Assembly (NCBI RefSeq): GCF_001949145.1
Contig: NW_019091607.1
Span: forward strand, 112,220-176,219
Length of the DNA: 64,000 nt
Source of the DNA: Acanthaster planci
Lineage: Eukaryota; Echinodermata; Asteroidea; Valvatida; Acanthasteridae
Direction: 5' to 3'
The translations under genes were made by a program, and so were the position numbers. The notes under the pieces were generated by a model that was not told the origin of the DNA, searched no databases, and worked only from the letters and a program-made list of their open reading frames with translations. Positions 12,801 to 23,000 of the stretch are shown piece after piece; position 1 is the first letter of the stretch, and every line of letters starts with the position of its first letter.

Positions 12801-15800
12801 CTGTGACTCAGTTTTGAAAGAGATTACCAAAGACACCTTAATGAATTTAGTGTTCTTCACTGTATTGCTAGAAATGGCCTTAGGCTTATCAACCCACAAC
12901 AGTTCCTGTTTTTTCTTACAAGCCTTCTTAATTCCTCCAAATCCTCCCCTGTGCTGTGTTAGACCGATGGCACATTCTTTGTACTTCAACTGTCCACAGG
13001 CATCACTCTCGGTGTACAACTACCATCAGCTGGGGTATACTTTAATTCCTCTATACGTGTACTATAAAAATCCTCCAAGACCCTCCAGTGGATTTGGAAG
13101 GATTTAGGAATGTTTGAAATGTGTAGTTGCCTTATTGCAGATGGTGGACACTTGTTATCAGCTAAAAGCAACTTTGACATACACTTTTCTTTCTGTTCCA
13201 TTCAGGCATGGACTTGACAGCAACGTACTACGCTTTGTTTGTCGCCTGGACACCACCAAGCCCATTGACATGGACCGCCGATTTATTCTCTCTTATTTCC
13301 TGTCAGATGACACCATCGCAGTTTTTGAGCCACCCGTGCGCAACTCTGGTAAATATTCCAGCTCCCAGCTGGTGCAATATAGTGCATATTTCAACTCTCT
13401 CTTAACTTAGTGATTTTTTTAGGGCTTTTATAGAGGAATGAGTTCTCTCCCGTGACCATCATGAGAATCTCTCATTGTTCATTTGTGTTGCCAAAAAGTA
13501 GCAAAATCTAAACAAACCTCTGAAAAATTGGAGGGCAAAATCCTGAAATCGAGAAAACTCTTGAGAAACAACAGCCATGCAACTTAAACAATATCCAGAT
13601 TGACACGTATCTTTCAGATCTATGTAAGCAAAAAAGGACTCTTGATATTCGACTGTAAAATTTTTTGTAAAAAAGCTGAAGTAGGGGGTGGAGCTAAGAA
13701 CCATTGTGGCCCATCAGGCTGGTGTTGTCTCTGGTTTCCATGACATGAAAAGACTGAGGATATTTCCACTTCCCTCTCGGGGGGTGCCAGTCCATCGCAG
13801 GTTACTCCCCAGCTAATGCCGGTCCCCATTTATGGGCCTACCCCTGGTGTGAAGGAGGAAGTAGGGGGTGACATGACTTGCCTTAGGCCACAACTTTAGG
13901 CCAGAAGCTGGATTCAGACTCTGACCCTCTGAATATAAGTGACAAACCCACTAGGCCACTTCCCTCAGTCTAAGCACCCAGATTGTGATCTAGTGGCCTA
14001 GGTTGCACATCCACGTCCTTAAAAAATCCACTGATCGTGCTTTAGGAATGAACCCTTTCCTGATTTCAATCTCCAGGGATCATCGGTGGCAAGTTCTTGG
14101 AGAGGAACCGTATCAAGAAGCCCAACCAAGAGCGCTTTGGCACTGAGCTGTCAGAGTATTACCAGGCCAGGGACCTGTACGTGGGCAGTCGGGTCAACTT
14201 CCACAACCACATATTTATCTTGATCAATGCCGATGAGTACGCCTTCCGCTACATGGAAAAGCAGGCCCAGGAGGTAGGTACTCTAAGACACTCATGCATT
14301 TGTCTTAATACCAATGCCTGCCATTTGGACTTGATTCCCAAGCTGTTGAAATGTGTGGAATCATTGGCCAAAAGTTTATAGTGCTTGGGGAATGTCAGAC
14401 CACCTCAAAACTTTGTGGAAACAACTTACTGAATCATGTTTGCATTCAGGTTTATTAATGCTTTGAGCATCAAGTGAAAATTCCCTTTCCTGATGAAGTG
14501 GTAATATCGCCAAGACACTTCTGTCTATGGGGGTCAGTCAGATTTGGTAGGAAGTCATTTTTTAAAAAATTTCCCATTGTGACTTAGTTGTATTTGCCTT
14601 TTTTCTTCTCTGATGCAGTTCAGTGTTTCCAACATCAACTCCATCATCCAGAAGCTGGGCCAGATCGCCTCTCAGCACATGGAACAGATCAAAGAATTCT
14701 TCAAGAGGAATGACCCCGAAGGCACTGGCAAACTGGAATATGACTTGTTCAGGTTAGTAGCCCCCTACAACTCTGCTTGCTAGACACAAAACATGTTAGG
14801 CTTTTGCACTGCTATTGGGCCATCAGTGATGCATGTACACCACTTTAGACTTTCAAGCTTTAGATATTGCTGTCTTTCAAGCTTTGGATATTCCTGTCTT
14901 GTACTGTTAGCAGAACCTGTTACCGTTACCGTTAGCCTAGTTCTCATACACCGAGAGGCTTGATGCAAGGCACTCATTTTGGTAACTCTTCCAATTTGCA
15001 AAAATTGGCCTTTGCTCATTTGCACAGGAAAACTGCCCTGTGTTCAGTCTTTAATGGTGAATGTGAGCAAGTTTAGTATTTAATGCAAGGACATTCATAA
15101 TAGAAATGTGTAATCGTGTCAGTCCAGGATTGTTACATCAGACAGATCCTCCTTCCAGGCTGTTGTGGACTGTGCAGTGCAATTTCAAAGTAGAAACGTG
15201 TCATGTTTGGGAACCAACTGAAGGGGCTGTGAAAGTCAACGAAGCAAGCTTCATGTCATACAAATTCTCTTGAGAAATTCATGAGAACGCTTTGTAATCA
15301 TCCTGTCTTTACACGCTTCACCCCAAAGATTTCTATCACATTGCTTCAAATGCACAAATGTTGCTAAATACAATGTGCCCAATCTATAGTGGACAGTTGA
15401 TCTATACAACAGTTGTAAACATTTGGATTGTCCTACAGAAACCTAATGGTACAGCTGGGCGGCTCCTCGCTGGCTGAGCACGAGATCATGACGGTGGCGC
15501 GTTACTACAGTGACAGTCAGGACAACAAGATGCCCCTGGAGGGTCTGGTGTCGGTGGCCCAGGAGCAGCTCCGCCGCAGCAACTTTGAGAACTTTGCCCG
15601 GCTGGCCGAGGGGCTGCAGTCCTATGACACGGACCGCTCAGGCTTCGTGGACGCCGAACTGGTGCGCAAGACCTGCCGGGCCTTCCACCTGCCGCTGCCC
15701 GACGACTTGGTGCGCGCCTTGCTCTTCAGGTGAGTTGTACTACAGGCCCGTTCCTTGCTTGAGCAGTCACCCACTTGACCAGCAGAGTAGAGAAAGATTG

Positions 15801-17728
15801 ATGGGTGACTGTTGCAATAGCTACTCCGGCACTGTTGTAAAGACTGTAGATCAGGGCTGGATTATATAATAGGAACAGTAGACATACCTAAGGCCTATGA
15901 AAAAGTCAGAACCTACATGTATGAAAAATTGGATGGTGTACAAAGATATCACAAAATCGTTTTCTCTGTAAGTTTTCAATTTTGATAAAGCTTCAGTGAG
16001 GACATGTACCCTCTGCAATAAAAAATTTAGCGTCAGGATGGAACGCAATGCTCTAGTGCTCATCAGCACTGTGAATTGGTGCTGGTGTCTCTGGCTGAAT
16101 AGGGCCAATAGAAAGCTATTGCTATGGGCTAACATAATACCGCTTCTGGCTCTTCTTTGGGTCCTTCTGGTTATGTATACTTCACACCATAAACAAACCA
16201 ACCTGTATGCATACACGTTATGCAGCCTCATGTGGAATATCAAAATGTGAAACTACTGGCTAATGCACAAAGTTCATGATGAAGAGTGATATCCATACAA
16301 CTTGGAAGCAAAAACAACAAAAATATGGAAGACTGCATGCTGAAGGAAACTTTCTACCGTATTTCTTCTAGACACTGCTGCATAGCCACAAACAATTAAA
16401 CAATATGTGGTTAATCAGTAGCACATCAGTTGAAGTTCAACTAACCAAGTGTAAATTAAGGGCAGGTGTCAACCAACCCAGTGTAAATTAAGGGCAAGTG
16501 TCAACCTACCTAGTGTAAATTAAGGGAAAGTGTCAACCTACCCAGTGTAAATTAAGGACAAGTGTCAACCAACCCAGTGTAAATTAAGGACAAGTGTCAA
16601 ACAACCCAGTGTAAATTAAGGGCAAGTGTCAACCTACCTAGTGTAAATTAAGAGCAAGTGTCAACCAACCTAGTGTAAATTAAGGGCGTCAACCAACCCA
16701 GTGTAAATTAAGGGCATCAACCAACCCAGTGTAAATTAAGGGCGTTAACCAACCCAGTGTAAATTGAGGGCAAGTTTCAACCTACCTAGTGTAAATTAAG
16801 GGCAAGTNNNNNNNNNNNNNNNNNNNNNNNNNNNNNNNNNNNNNNNNNNNNNNNNNNNNNNNNNNNNNNNNNNNNNNNNNNNNNNNNNNNNNNNNNNNNN
16901 NNNNNNNNNNNNNNNNNNNNNNNNNNNNNNNNNNNNNNNNNNNNNNNNNNNNNNNNNNNNNNNNNNNNNNNNNNNNNNNNNNNNNNNNNNNNNNNNNNNN
17001 NNNNNNNNNNNNNNNNNNNNNNNNNNNNNNNNNNNNNNNNNNNNNNNNNNNNNNNNNNNNNNNNNNNNNNNNNNNNNNNNNNNNNNNNNNNNNNNNNNNN
17101 NNNNNNNNNNNNNNNNNNNNNNNNNNNNNNNNNNNNNNNNNNNNNNNNNNNNNNNNNNNNNNNNNNNNNNNNNNNNNNNNNNNNNNNNNNNNNNNNNNNN
17201 NNNNNNNNNNNNNNNNNNNNNNNNNNNNNNNNNNNNNNNNNNNNNNNNNNNNNNNNNNNNNNNNNNNNNNNNNNNNNNNNNNNNNNNNNNNNNNNNNNNN
17301 NNNNNNNNNNNNNNNNNNNNNNNNNNNNNNNNNNNNNNNNNNNNNNNNNNNNNNNNNNNNNNNNNNNNNNNNNNNNNNNNNNNNNNNNNNNNNNNNNNNN
17401 NNNNNNNNNNNNNNNNNNNNNNNNNNNNNNNNNNNNNNNNNNNNNNNNNNNNNNNNNNNNNNNNNNNNNNNNNNNNNNNNNNNNNNNNNNNNNNNNNNNN
17501 NNNNNNNNAATTTCTCATCACAGAATGGACAAGAACGACGAGGGCAAGGTCAACTACGAGATGTTTGTCCGCTACCTGAACTGGAGGGACAGCCCTGTCA
17601 GCCTGCCCCCCTACCAGCCCCCACCTACCAAGATCGATGAGGCCTGGACGGGCCAAGAGAAGCGGGACAGTGTGCTCCGAGTCAACTACACAGCGCTGCT
17701 GGGCACACTGTTCCCTGAGCAGTCTTAG
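6763..17728 (+). CDS. EFHC2: EFHC2 orthologue (EF-hand domain-containing family member 2), complete, 12 coding exons
   Basis: EFHC proteins are DM10-domain proteins bound inside the doublet microtubules of motile cilia (Rib72 in Chlamydomonas). Twelve exons with GT-AG borders join in one frame: 6763-6804, 8150-8338, 8872-9022, 9625-9848, 10748-11107, 11728-11866, 12209-12374, 13206-13348, 14077-14273, 14619-14752, 15439-15729, 17524-17728. This gives 2241 nt, 746 residues plus stop, close to the roughly 750 of human EFHC2. The N-terminus ([13 protein letters not shown]) matches the EFHC2 start, and exon 4 carries [13 protein letters not shown], which is EFHC2-like rather than EFHC1-like. DM10 domains lie at about 76-184, 226-368 and 429-532, and degenerate EF-hands at about 555-695. 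All three candidate calcium loops (569-580, 645-656, 681-692) lack the acidic residue at position 12, so calcium binding may be weak. Exons 5 and 11 are notably GC-rich. Nothing coding is lost in the gap. Confidence 0.95.
8150..8338 (+). CDS. EFHC2: EFHC2 exon 2
   Basis: Sixty-three codons (residues 15-77) between acceptor TTCCTTAG and donor CAG/GTAGGA, phase 0 on both sides. It carries the conserved EKFHKSHHF and KPGIGGE motifs of the region before DM10-1, and ends with AWVAFDRQ. Confidence 0.92.
8872..9022 (+). CDS. EFHC2: EFHC2 exon 3 (first half of DM10-1)
   Basis: 151 nt from acceptor TTTTGCAG to donor CAAG/GTAGAG, ending in phase 1. It opens with [12 protein letters not shown] and contains [19 protein letters not shown], the diagnostic DM10 core. 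Confidence 0.95.
9625..9848 (+). CDS. EFHC2: EFHC2 exon 4 (second half of DM10-1)
   Basis: 224 nt from acceptor TCAACAG to donor GGG/GTAAGA. It has [13 protein letters not shown] and [14 protein letters not shown], then the linker [17 protein letters not shown]. The proline-rich [10 protein letters not shown] block distinguishes EFHC2 from EFHC1. Confidence 0.95.
10748..11107 (+). CDS. EFHC2: EFHC2 exon 5 (most of DM10-2)
   Basis: 120 codons (residues 203-322), phase 0 on both sides, acceptor AACCAG and donor AAG/GTAGAG. It carries [27 protein letters not shown] and [13 protein letters not shown]. It is strongly GC-rich compared with its introns. Confidence 0.95.
11728..11866 (+). CDS. EFHC2: EFHC2 exon 6 (end of DM10-2)
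   Basis: 139 nt from acceptor ATTTCAG to donor GTGG/GTGAGT, ending in phase 1. It encodes [20 protein letters not shown] and [18 protein letters not shown], the DM10-2 C-terminal signature. Confidence 0.95.
12209..12374 (+). CDS. EFHC2: EFHC2 exon 7 (linker between DM10-2 and DM10-3)
   Basis: 166 nt from acceptor ACTGCAG to donor ACAG/GTGAGC. It contains [13 protein letters not shown] and FIKFMEKD, both conserved in EFHC2. The frame stays open further upstream, to 12106, but the acceptor at 12208 gives the better fit to the family across the junction. Confidence 0.9.
13206..13348 (+). CDS. EFHC2: EFHC2 exon 8 (first half of DM10-3)
   Basis: 143 nt from acceptor CCATTCAG to donor TCTG/GTAAAT. 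It contains [29 protein letters not shown] and the PVRNSG end, equivalent to exon 3 in the first DM10 repeat. Confidence 0.94.
13766..13966 (-). repeat. tRNA-derived SINE-like repeat in EFHC2 intron 8
   Basis: On the minus strand a Pol III A box (TGGCCTAGTGGG, 13948-13959) is followed 28 bases later by a B-box-like GTCTGAATCC (13910-13919). A conserved tail with CCAGTCCATCGCAGGTTACT (plus-strand sense) follows, a sequence type that recurs in marine invertebrate genomes. An 11-bp direct repeat CCACTTCCCTC flanks it (13766-13776, 13956-13966) but overlaps the A box, so it may not be the true target duplication. The copy is old. Confidence 0.5.
14077..14273 (+). CDS. EFHC2: EFHC2 exon 9 (second half of DM10-3)
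   Basis: 197 nt from acceptor CTCCAG to donor GAG/GTAGGT. It contains [32 protein letters not shown] and [15 protein letters not shown], the C-terminal half of the third DM10 domain. Confidence 0.94.
14619..14752 (+). CDS. EFHC2: EFHC2 exon 10 (first EF-hand-like region)
   Basis: 134 nt from acceptor GATGCAG to donor TTCAG/GTTAGT. It encodes a helical stretch and the loop [12 protein letters not shown], which has the EF-hand glycine at position 6 but leucine at position 12. Confidence 0.9.
15439..15729 (+). CDS. EFHC2: EFHC2 exon 11 (EF-hand region)
   Basis: 291 nt from acceptor CCTACAG to donor TTCAG/GTGAGT. The loop [12 protein letters not shown] is a near-canonical EF-hand except for leucine at position 12. 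The exon is very GC-rich. Confidence 0.93.
16434..16807. repeat. Minisatellite, about 32-bp unit, abutting the assembly gap
   Basis: Eleven or more tandem copies of a unit built on AGTGTAAATTAAGGGCAAGT plus GTCAACCAACCC. Three successive units are shorter and lack an internal few bases. The array runs straight into the run of Ns, so its true length is unknown. It lies inside EFHC2 intron 11. Confidence 0.9.
16808..17508. other. Assembly gap (701 Ns)
   Basis: A run of N follows the minisatellite. Exons 11 and 12 of EFHC2 join in phase across it with the family's normal length, so no coding exon is expected inside. Confidence 0.98.
17524..17728 (+). CDS. EFHC2: EFHC2 exon 12 (terminal exon)
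   Basis: 205 nt from acceptor CATCACAG to TAG at 17726-17728. It holds a third loop ([12 protein letters not shown]), [14 protein letters not shown], and an EFHC2-like C-terminus ending LFPEQS. It starts 15 bases after the assembly gap, and its phase matches exon 11 exactly. Confidence 0.93.
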
Positions 17729-18126
17729 AAACGACGCTGCGTTGTGCGCGCAACGTGCACATCTTTGTCCTATTCCCAGCAGGCTTGTTTAAGGCGGGTC
17801 TCTGAAACACAGTCACTTTACAGTCTCTTCATGGATATAAGTCTTAAGGTGGATTCGTACTTGATGTGAAAGTGCACACAAACACTCTATTGTGAAGTCA
17901 TATCAAATGTGTGAATTTGCAAAAGTTAAACGTATTTCAGACTTCGGTGAATTTTGCTGCCGGTATTAATGAGATGACACATTCACTTGGCCTGGCATTC
18001 ACCTGAAGTAGGAACCGGCCTTAGGACAGCAGCATCTTTAAATTTGGCATTTTTAGCTTTAATGTAAGATGTTGTTACTCATTATTTGATTTACCATGAC
18101 TTTGGCCAAAAAGATGATGACTTACT

Positions 18127-18185
18127 TTAACCCTAACCCTCCTCAATCCTTCACCTGTTGGAGGATTGAGGAGGGTTAGGGTTAA
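18127..18185. repeat. Perfect 24-bp inverted repeat with telomere-like stem
   Basis: The arms at 18127-18150 and 18162-18185 are exact reverse complements, separated by the 11-nt loop TCACCTGTTGG. The outer part of the stem reads TTAACCCTAACCCT, that is, TTAGGG-type telomere units on the other strand. It lies about 400 bases after the EFHC2 stop codon, probably in its 3' UTR. A transcript of either strand would form a stable hairpin. Possible origins are a foldback insertion, a repair-inserted telomeric fragment or a structured RNA. Confidence 0.9.
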
Positions 18186-18568
18186 GCAGTGCACTCAAGG
18201 TCTCCATAAACGTGCATAAGAGTGTTTAAATCAAGCAGGCCAGCATATAACAGTGAATTCACATACAGTGTCACAAAAACACCAATATGCATGTACATTG
18301 TACATGTACATTGGCCATTTTTAACGCAAGGTATAACATGTTACAAACTATCTATTTTCATGAACTGTATTGTAATAACATTCAGTGGTGATTCACACAT
18401 TTGATTCATGTTTGGTTGAGCCAGGCCAAGAGTTTTTAGACAGCAGAGAAAATAATGGTTAGTTTTTCGGTTGGGAATTCTTTTGACACTACTGTTGGAC
18501 TCTTGCAAATTACAGGGTATTTGAATACTTTCAAAACACGAAGCACCAGGTTTTACCAACCCTATTTA

Positions 18569-18574
18569 AATAAA
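18569..18574 (+). promoter_or_regulatory. Candidate EFHC2 polyadenylation signal (AATAAA)
   Basis: First AATAAA after the EFHC2 stop codon, about 840 bases downstream and past the hairpin. A second one at 19247-19252 is followed by a T/G-rich stretch and is an equal candidate. Neither can be chosen without transcript ends. Confidence 0.35.
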
Positions 18575-19910
18575 TTTTGGTTTACTTAAGAGTTGGCGGA
18601 CAAATCACCCAGAAATAGGTCCTAGCATGTTGTTTCATACTCTCAAATGAAACAGAAACCTATGTAAAAGTAAAGCCATACTTCTGATAAGTCACGACGC
18701 CGAATGTGGGACCCTATGCGCCAATGCCAACAATCTTATTTGTGATTTAATGAAGTTTTTTTACATCATCTAAACTGATACTGTCAGACTGTGTTGTAGA
18801 TATGAGGCCACTGAGTCTTGGAGGTGGCTTGATTCCAGTTTAGTTTTGTACATCAATTTGATTCATTTGTAAATATTTTAAAGAGAGATTTTTTGCTGTT
18901 GAAATACGTTTTGAATATCTTTTGTTTGGCAAAATGCCACACGTCAGGACATGTGCATGTAAGTTAAAAAGGACTGATTAGTAAAAGCAAAACAGAAACT
19001 AAGACCATCTATTGTTATGTTCACGAAATGTTAACGGCATTTGAATTTATTATGCAAATGCTGAACTGTTTAAATGTTAAAAGCACCAAACAGACTTTTT
19101 GTCACAAATTAAAGCGTATTTCGTTCCGCTTTTTAAACATGAGTTGAACAACTTCAAACAGAAATGGAACACCAAACAACTTCATGGCTTTCTGAATTAG
19201 CTGGTTTGCTCTTTAACCCCTATTTAAGTCATCTCCAAAGTGTGTAAATAAATGTATTTGTTAAATATTTTACCATTTTTCAACGAATGTAATATTTCTT
19301 TTGAACTTGATAACATAGTTGTGTAAAGTGCCTAGTGCTACAGTTTGAAAAGTTGGGGATATTCCCATCGACAGCAACCCACCTCACCTCTAATGCATTT
19401 TAACTACACCCGTCCATCTTGATATCAGATATTAAATTTGTTTCTTTCTTTATGTCACTTAATCTCATTGAGTTGGTCAGTCTATTCTTTGGTTGTCGGA
19501 GGTGAACAAGAAATCAGAGGTAGCTCTGTGGTCAATTTCACGAAGCCGTTCAGGAGAATAAAAACGGATGAACATGGAAATTGCTGTTTGGTAAAATAAC
19601 ACTATACAAGTCTACATGGGCATTACAACATGGGGGGTGGGACTTGCCCGGGGGGGGGGTGAAATGGAAAAAAAATGTTGAAAGCTTTGGTACAGGAATC
19701 TTGGAACCCCCAAAACTTAAAGTAATTCAGTGGTGGAGTTGACTCATTTAGACATTCCAAAGTAAGTTTTTTGCTTGCAAACACTAGACAAATGGTCCTG
19801 AAACTGTCAAAGTACAAGGTGCTCTTACGCATGTCAGGCCTTAAAACAGAGGCAAGTCAAAACATCTAGCAATTGCACAGAGTGAAACAAGAGTTTCCAA
19901 AATGATCTAT

Positions 19911-20004
19911 TTACTCCTCAAGTTGAGTGAGTAGCTGTCTCTCCACTTCCTTCATCTTGACAAGCTCCTGCTCTTCGGCTTTCTTCTCTTGCTCAAACAG
20001 GTCT
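19911..20004 (-). CDS. SYCE1-like gene exon 8 (terminal exon)
   Basis: 94 nt from acceptor TGAGCAG to TAA at 19911-19913. It encodes DLFEQEKKAEEQELVKMKEV and a short Leu/Gln/Glu end. The acidic coiled-coil end resembles the LFQEEHRKAEELL region of SYCE1. Confidence 0.7.
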
Positions 20005-23000
20005 CTGCTCAAAAGCAAAAATTGTGGACCGAAAGTTTTACAAAGGTGATTCATGTCAAAGTTTGTGGTGAAACAGCTCTAAATTGTATTACTCGGCAAG
20101 GCGAAAGCAACTTACAAGGCCTGATGCTGGGTCTCCAACGATATTCCGAGGAAACCTTTCTCATCTTCATTTTTCTTGGCAACCATCTCCAAGGCTTCAA
20201 ACAGCCCTATGAGCCGCTCTGCCTCCGTGTCTGTCTGTCTGACTACATGTACATGGGAAGAAGGATAATTCGATGCATCTTATATTCACACTAAAATCAG
20301 GGATGGAAATTGTTTCATTTACTTTGCAGGATGAGGCCGACCTTCTCGTCCTTAAAGTGATCTCAAGAGAAATACTCTCATTATATAAATGCTCTCATCA
20401 CATGGAATTCAACAACAGCAATGTGACGGCCAGATGAGAATCAAATTGTGCCAAGAGATCTCCCAAGCAGTTGAAAAAATTATACATCAAAGGTAGGACG
20501 AGCTTGTTCAATTTACTGAGATAGCCATCATTCTGACGATAAACTCAGCAATCTCTGTGATTGTTGTTAACCGTATTCCTTCATCATTCTTTAGTTTGGC
20601 GGTTCCCGTTGCTGAGCTTTGGCATCTTTTATGGGTGGTGCTAATTGACCAATTGATGACTGATTTTCCTCGTGGGGTCCAAAAGTGAAGGTCACATATT
20701 TGTGGCCCTTTCTTGGCAACATGCTATGACCCTGGCCATATGCTTCTTACTGGGACGTATACAGTGTGGTCAACATGGACGTCACCTTGATTTGTTTGGC
20801 GGAAGGGGGGTGGTGGATTGGGTGGGCTGCAAAGACTTATCGTCACCGGCAAGCTGATGAACTATTAACAGTGGAAGAGGATCAACAGGCATAAACATGA
20901 TGTCATGCTTTGTTTATTACATATGTTATTTCCTACGGGAGCTCGATGGATCGCATCCCACCTCATCACTGCTATAGGAAAGAGCGCATATAAAATCATG
21001 ATGTCATCATGTACTAACAAGTATACTCAAACATACTTCAAAGAAGTTGGTGATTTTCATCTCGCTTTTTCATATTCTGTGTGTTTAACTTTTTTAAAAC
21101 CTGGGGTGGGGGTAGGGGTGGTGGTGGGGGGGCAGAAGCAGCACTCCCTCTTGCCCCCTTATGATGTCCATGGTGTACTACGTGGTTGTTATCCTTTTGT
21201 ATAGAGAAATCAGAGGAGACCCCATACCTGCGGGGCCATCACACTACGGAAGCAGCACCCCCTCTTCTCCCCCTTATGATGTCCATGGAGTACTACCTGG
21301 TGGTTATCCATTTGTATAGACAAATCAGAGGAGACCCCATTCCTGCGGGGCCATCACACTTACACACATGTCTTAACTTTGAGTGCCCGCATACACTTTG
21401 GCAATTCATAATACTAGTCGGAAAGGAAAGTAACATGCACGTTCCACTTGCGATGAACAGGATGGCCCTGAAGTAATGGCTTCTAATTTTAGTCACTAGA
21501 TTTATCTAGATAGGACTCATCGTGGAAGTATATTTGGAGGGTGGCAAAGTATACTCAATCAAGGCTAAGCTGGTAGTGGTTGAAGGCACAACAATAAAAT
21601 GTCTCACTTTGAGGTAATTTGTTCCACTTTCTCACAATGTTCAGAAAAAAGACTGCACGCAAACATTAGCCCTGGCAGGGAATTCATTAAACTGACTGGT
21701 ACTTCCCTCTCTCCTTCCCATTACATTGATAACCTTTTGAAAATAGTGGCAATTCAATATGGTGTATGAATGGACCACTTTGTGCAACTTTCTGTACCGA
21801 AATATTTTTTTTCTGCAATATAGCATGAAATTTTTAGACTCGATGGTATGCCCTCAAAAAAAGAAAAAAAAACTTCCATATTTGTTAAATTACTAATGTA
21901 AGATGAAGGATGCCATTGGATTCAGTTGAAGTGCAGAATATAACATCTTTGGTGTTAGCTGTTGGATTTTGTTCCGATGTATTTTGCTCTTGAGTACTGT
22001 CTGTGATTTGGCATTCTGCTGCTGCAGAGGTCTGATTATGGTAGATTATTTCAAGGATAACGGTCTGGGTTCTTTACCTTTTGAGGTCAGGCTCTGCATT
22101 TCATTCTTTACTGAACTGACTTCGTCTTGCAGCAACTGATCAGTCTGGGCAAAGAAGGTAAGGTCCAATTACTCGACAAAATCTCACCAAGGAATTGCTT
22201 TTTTGGAAATTTATACAAAAGATTCAGGTGGATTACCACCTTTTTTGTGGGCGAAGCAACTGAATAAGTAATGTCGCTTGTCAACTAGTTGATATCTCGC
22301 AGGGACTTTACTTGCAGAACAGGATAAGTAAAACTGAATTTCATCCAATGCTTTATAGCTTGTTTGTGGAGCGGCTAAATAAATAATAGAAGACTTGAAG
22401 GAATTTCAATCACAGCTTAAGATCAAAACCCACATTTCATGCACTAGAATTGCAGATGAAAATACAGCAAAAAGGCACTCTGACTTTTCTTGAAATGATA
22501 GTGTATTACTGTTTTTTTCACAAAACAGAATTAAGACCTAGAACTTTGTTTATGCGATTGGCCCACATCCCCATACATGCACATGTCCTTCTACTCACAT
22601 AAAAGTCCTTGCCATGGTGGAACATGTCCGCCAAGCTAGCCAGCTTGCCCTCCAGCAATTCCCTGCAACGGAAAAGAACATGGCTATTTACAGCAACTCG
22701 ATCACTGTTCCATTCTCAGTGAATCTAGCCTTCTTCAATTATTGATGTCTTAATGCACTACTTTCATTTATTACTTCTAAGCCTGACTTCTCTCCAGTCA
22801 CTGACTTCGGCTGTTAAAGTCAGCATCAAATGTACTTTTTCAGGTATTAAAACTACAATAATATTTGGGTTTCGCTATTTTCTGGCAAAGCATTCTAACC
22901 CTTCAACACCTGTAGTTTCTAAACAATCAGTCACAAATATTTTTCTCTCATTCTTGGCTATGTACAGATCTAGCTTTGTTGATTGCTAGTCTGTTGTGTT

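Larger units (their letters stand above)
17729..19910. other. Convergent spacer with the 3' UTRs of EFHC2 (+) and the SYCE1-like gene (-)
   Basis: No protein-like frame is present. It contains the telomere-like hairpin (18127-18185), candidate EFHC2 polyadenylation signals and a G-run (about 19632-19660). Transcripts from both sides could overlap here. Confidence 0.6.

Noticed and set aside
16796-17656. 286-codon frame (-) across the gap
   Set aside because: It is open only because it is mostly Ns.
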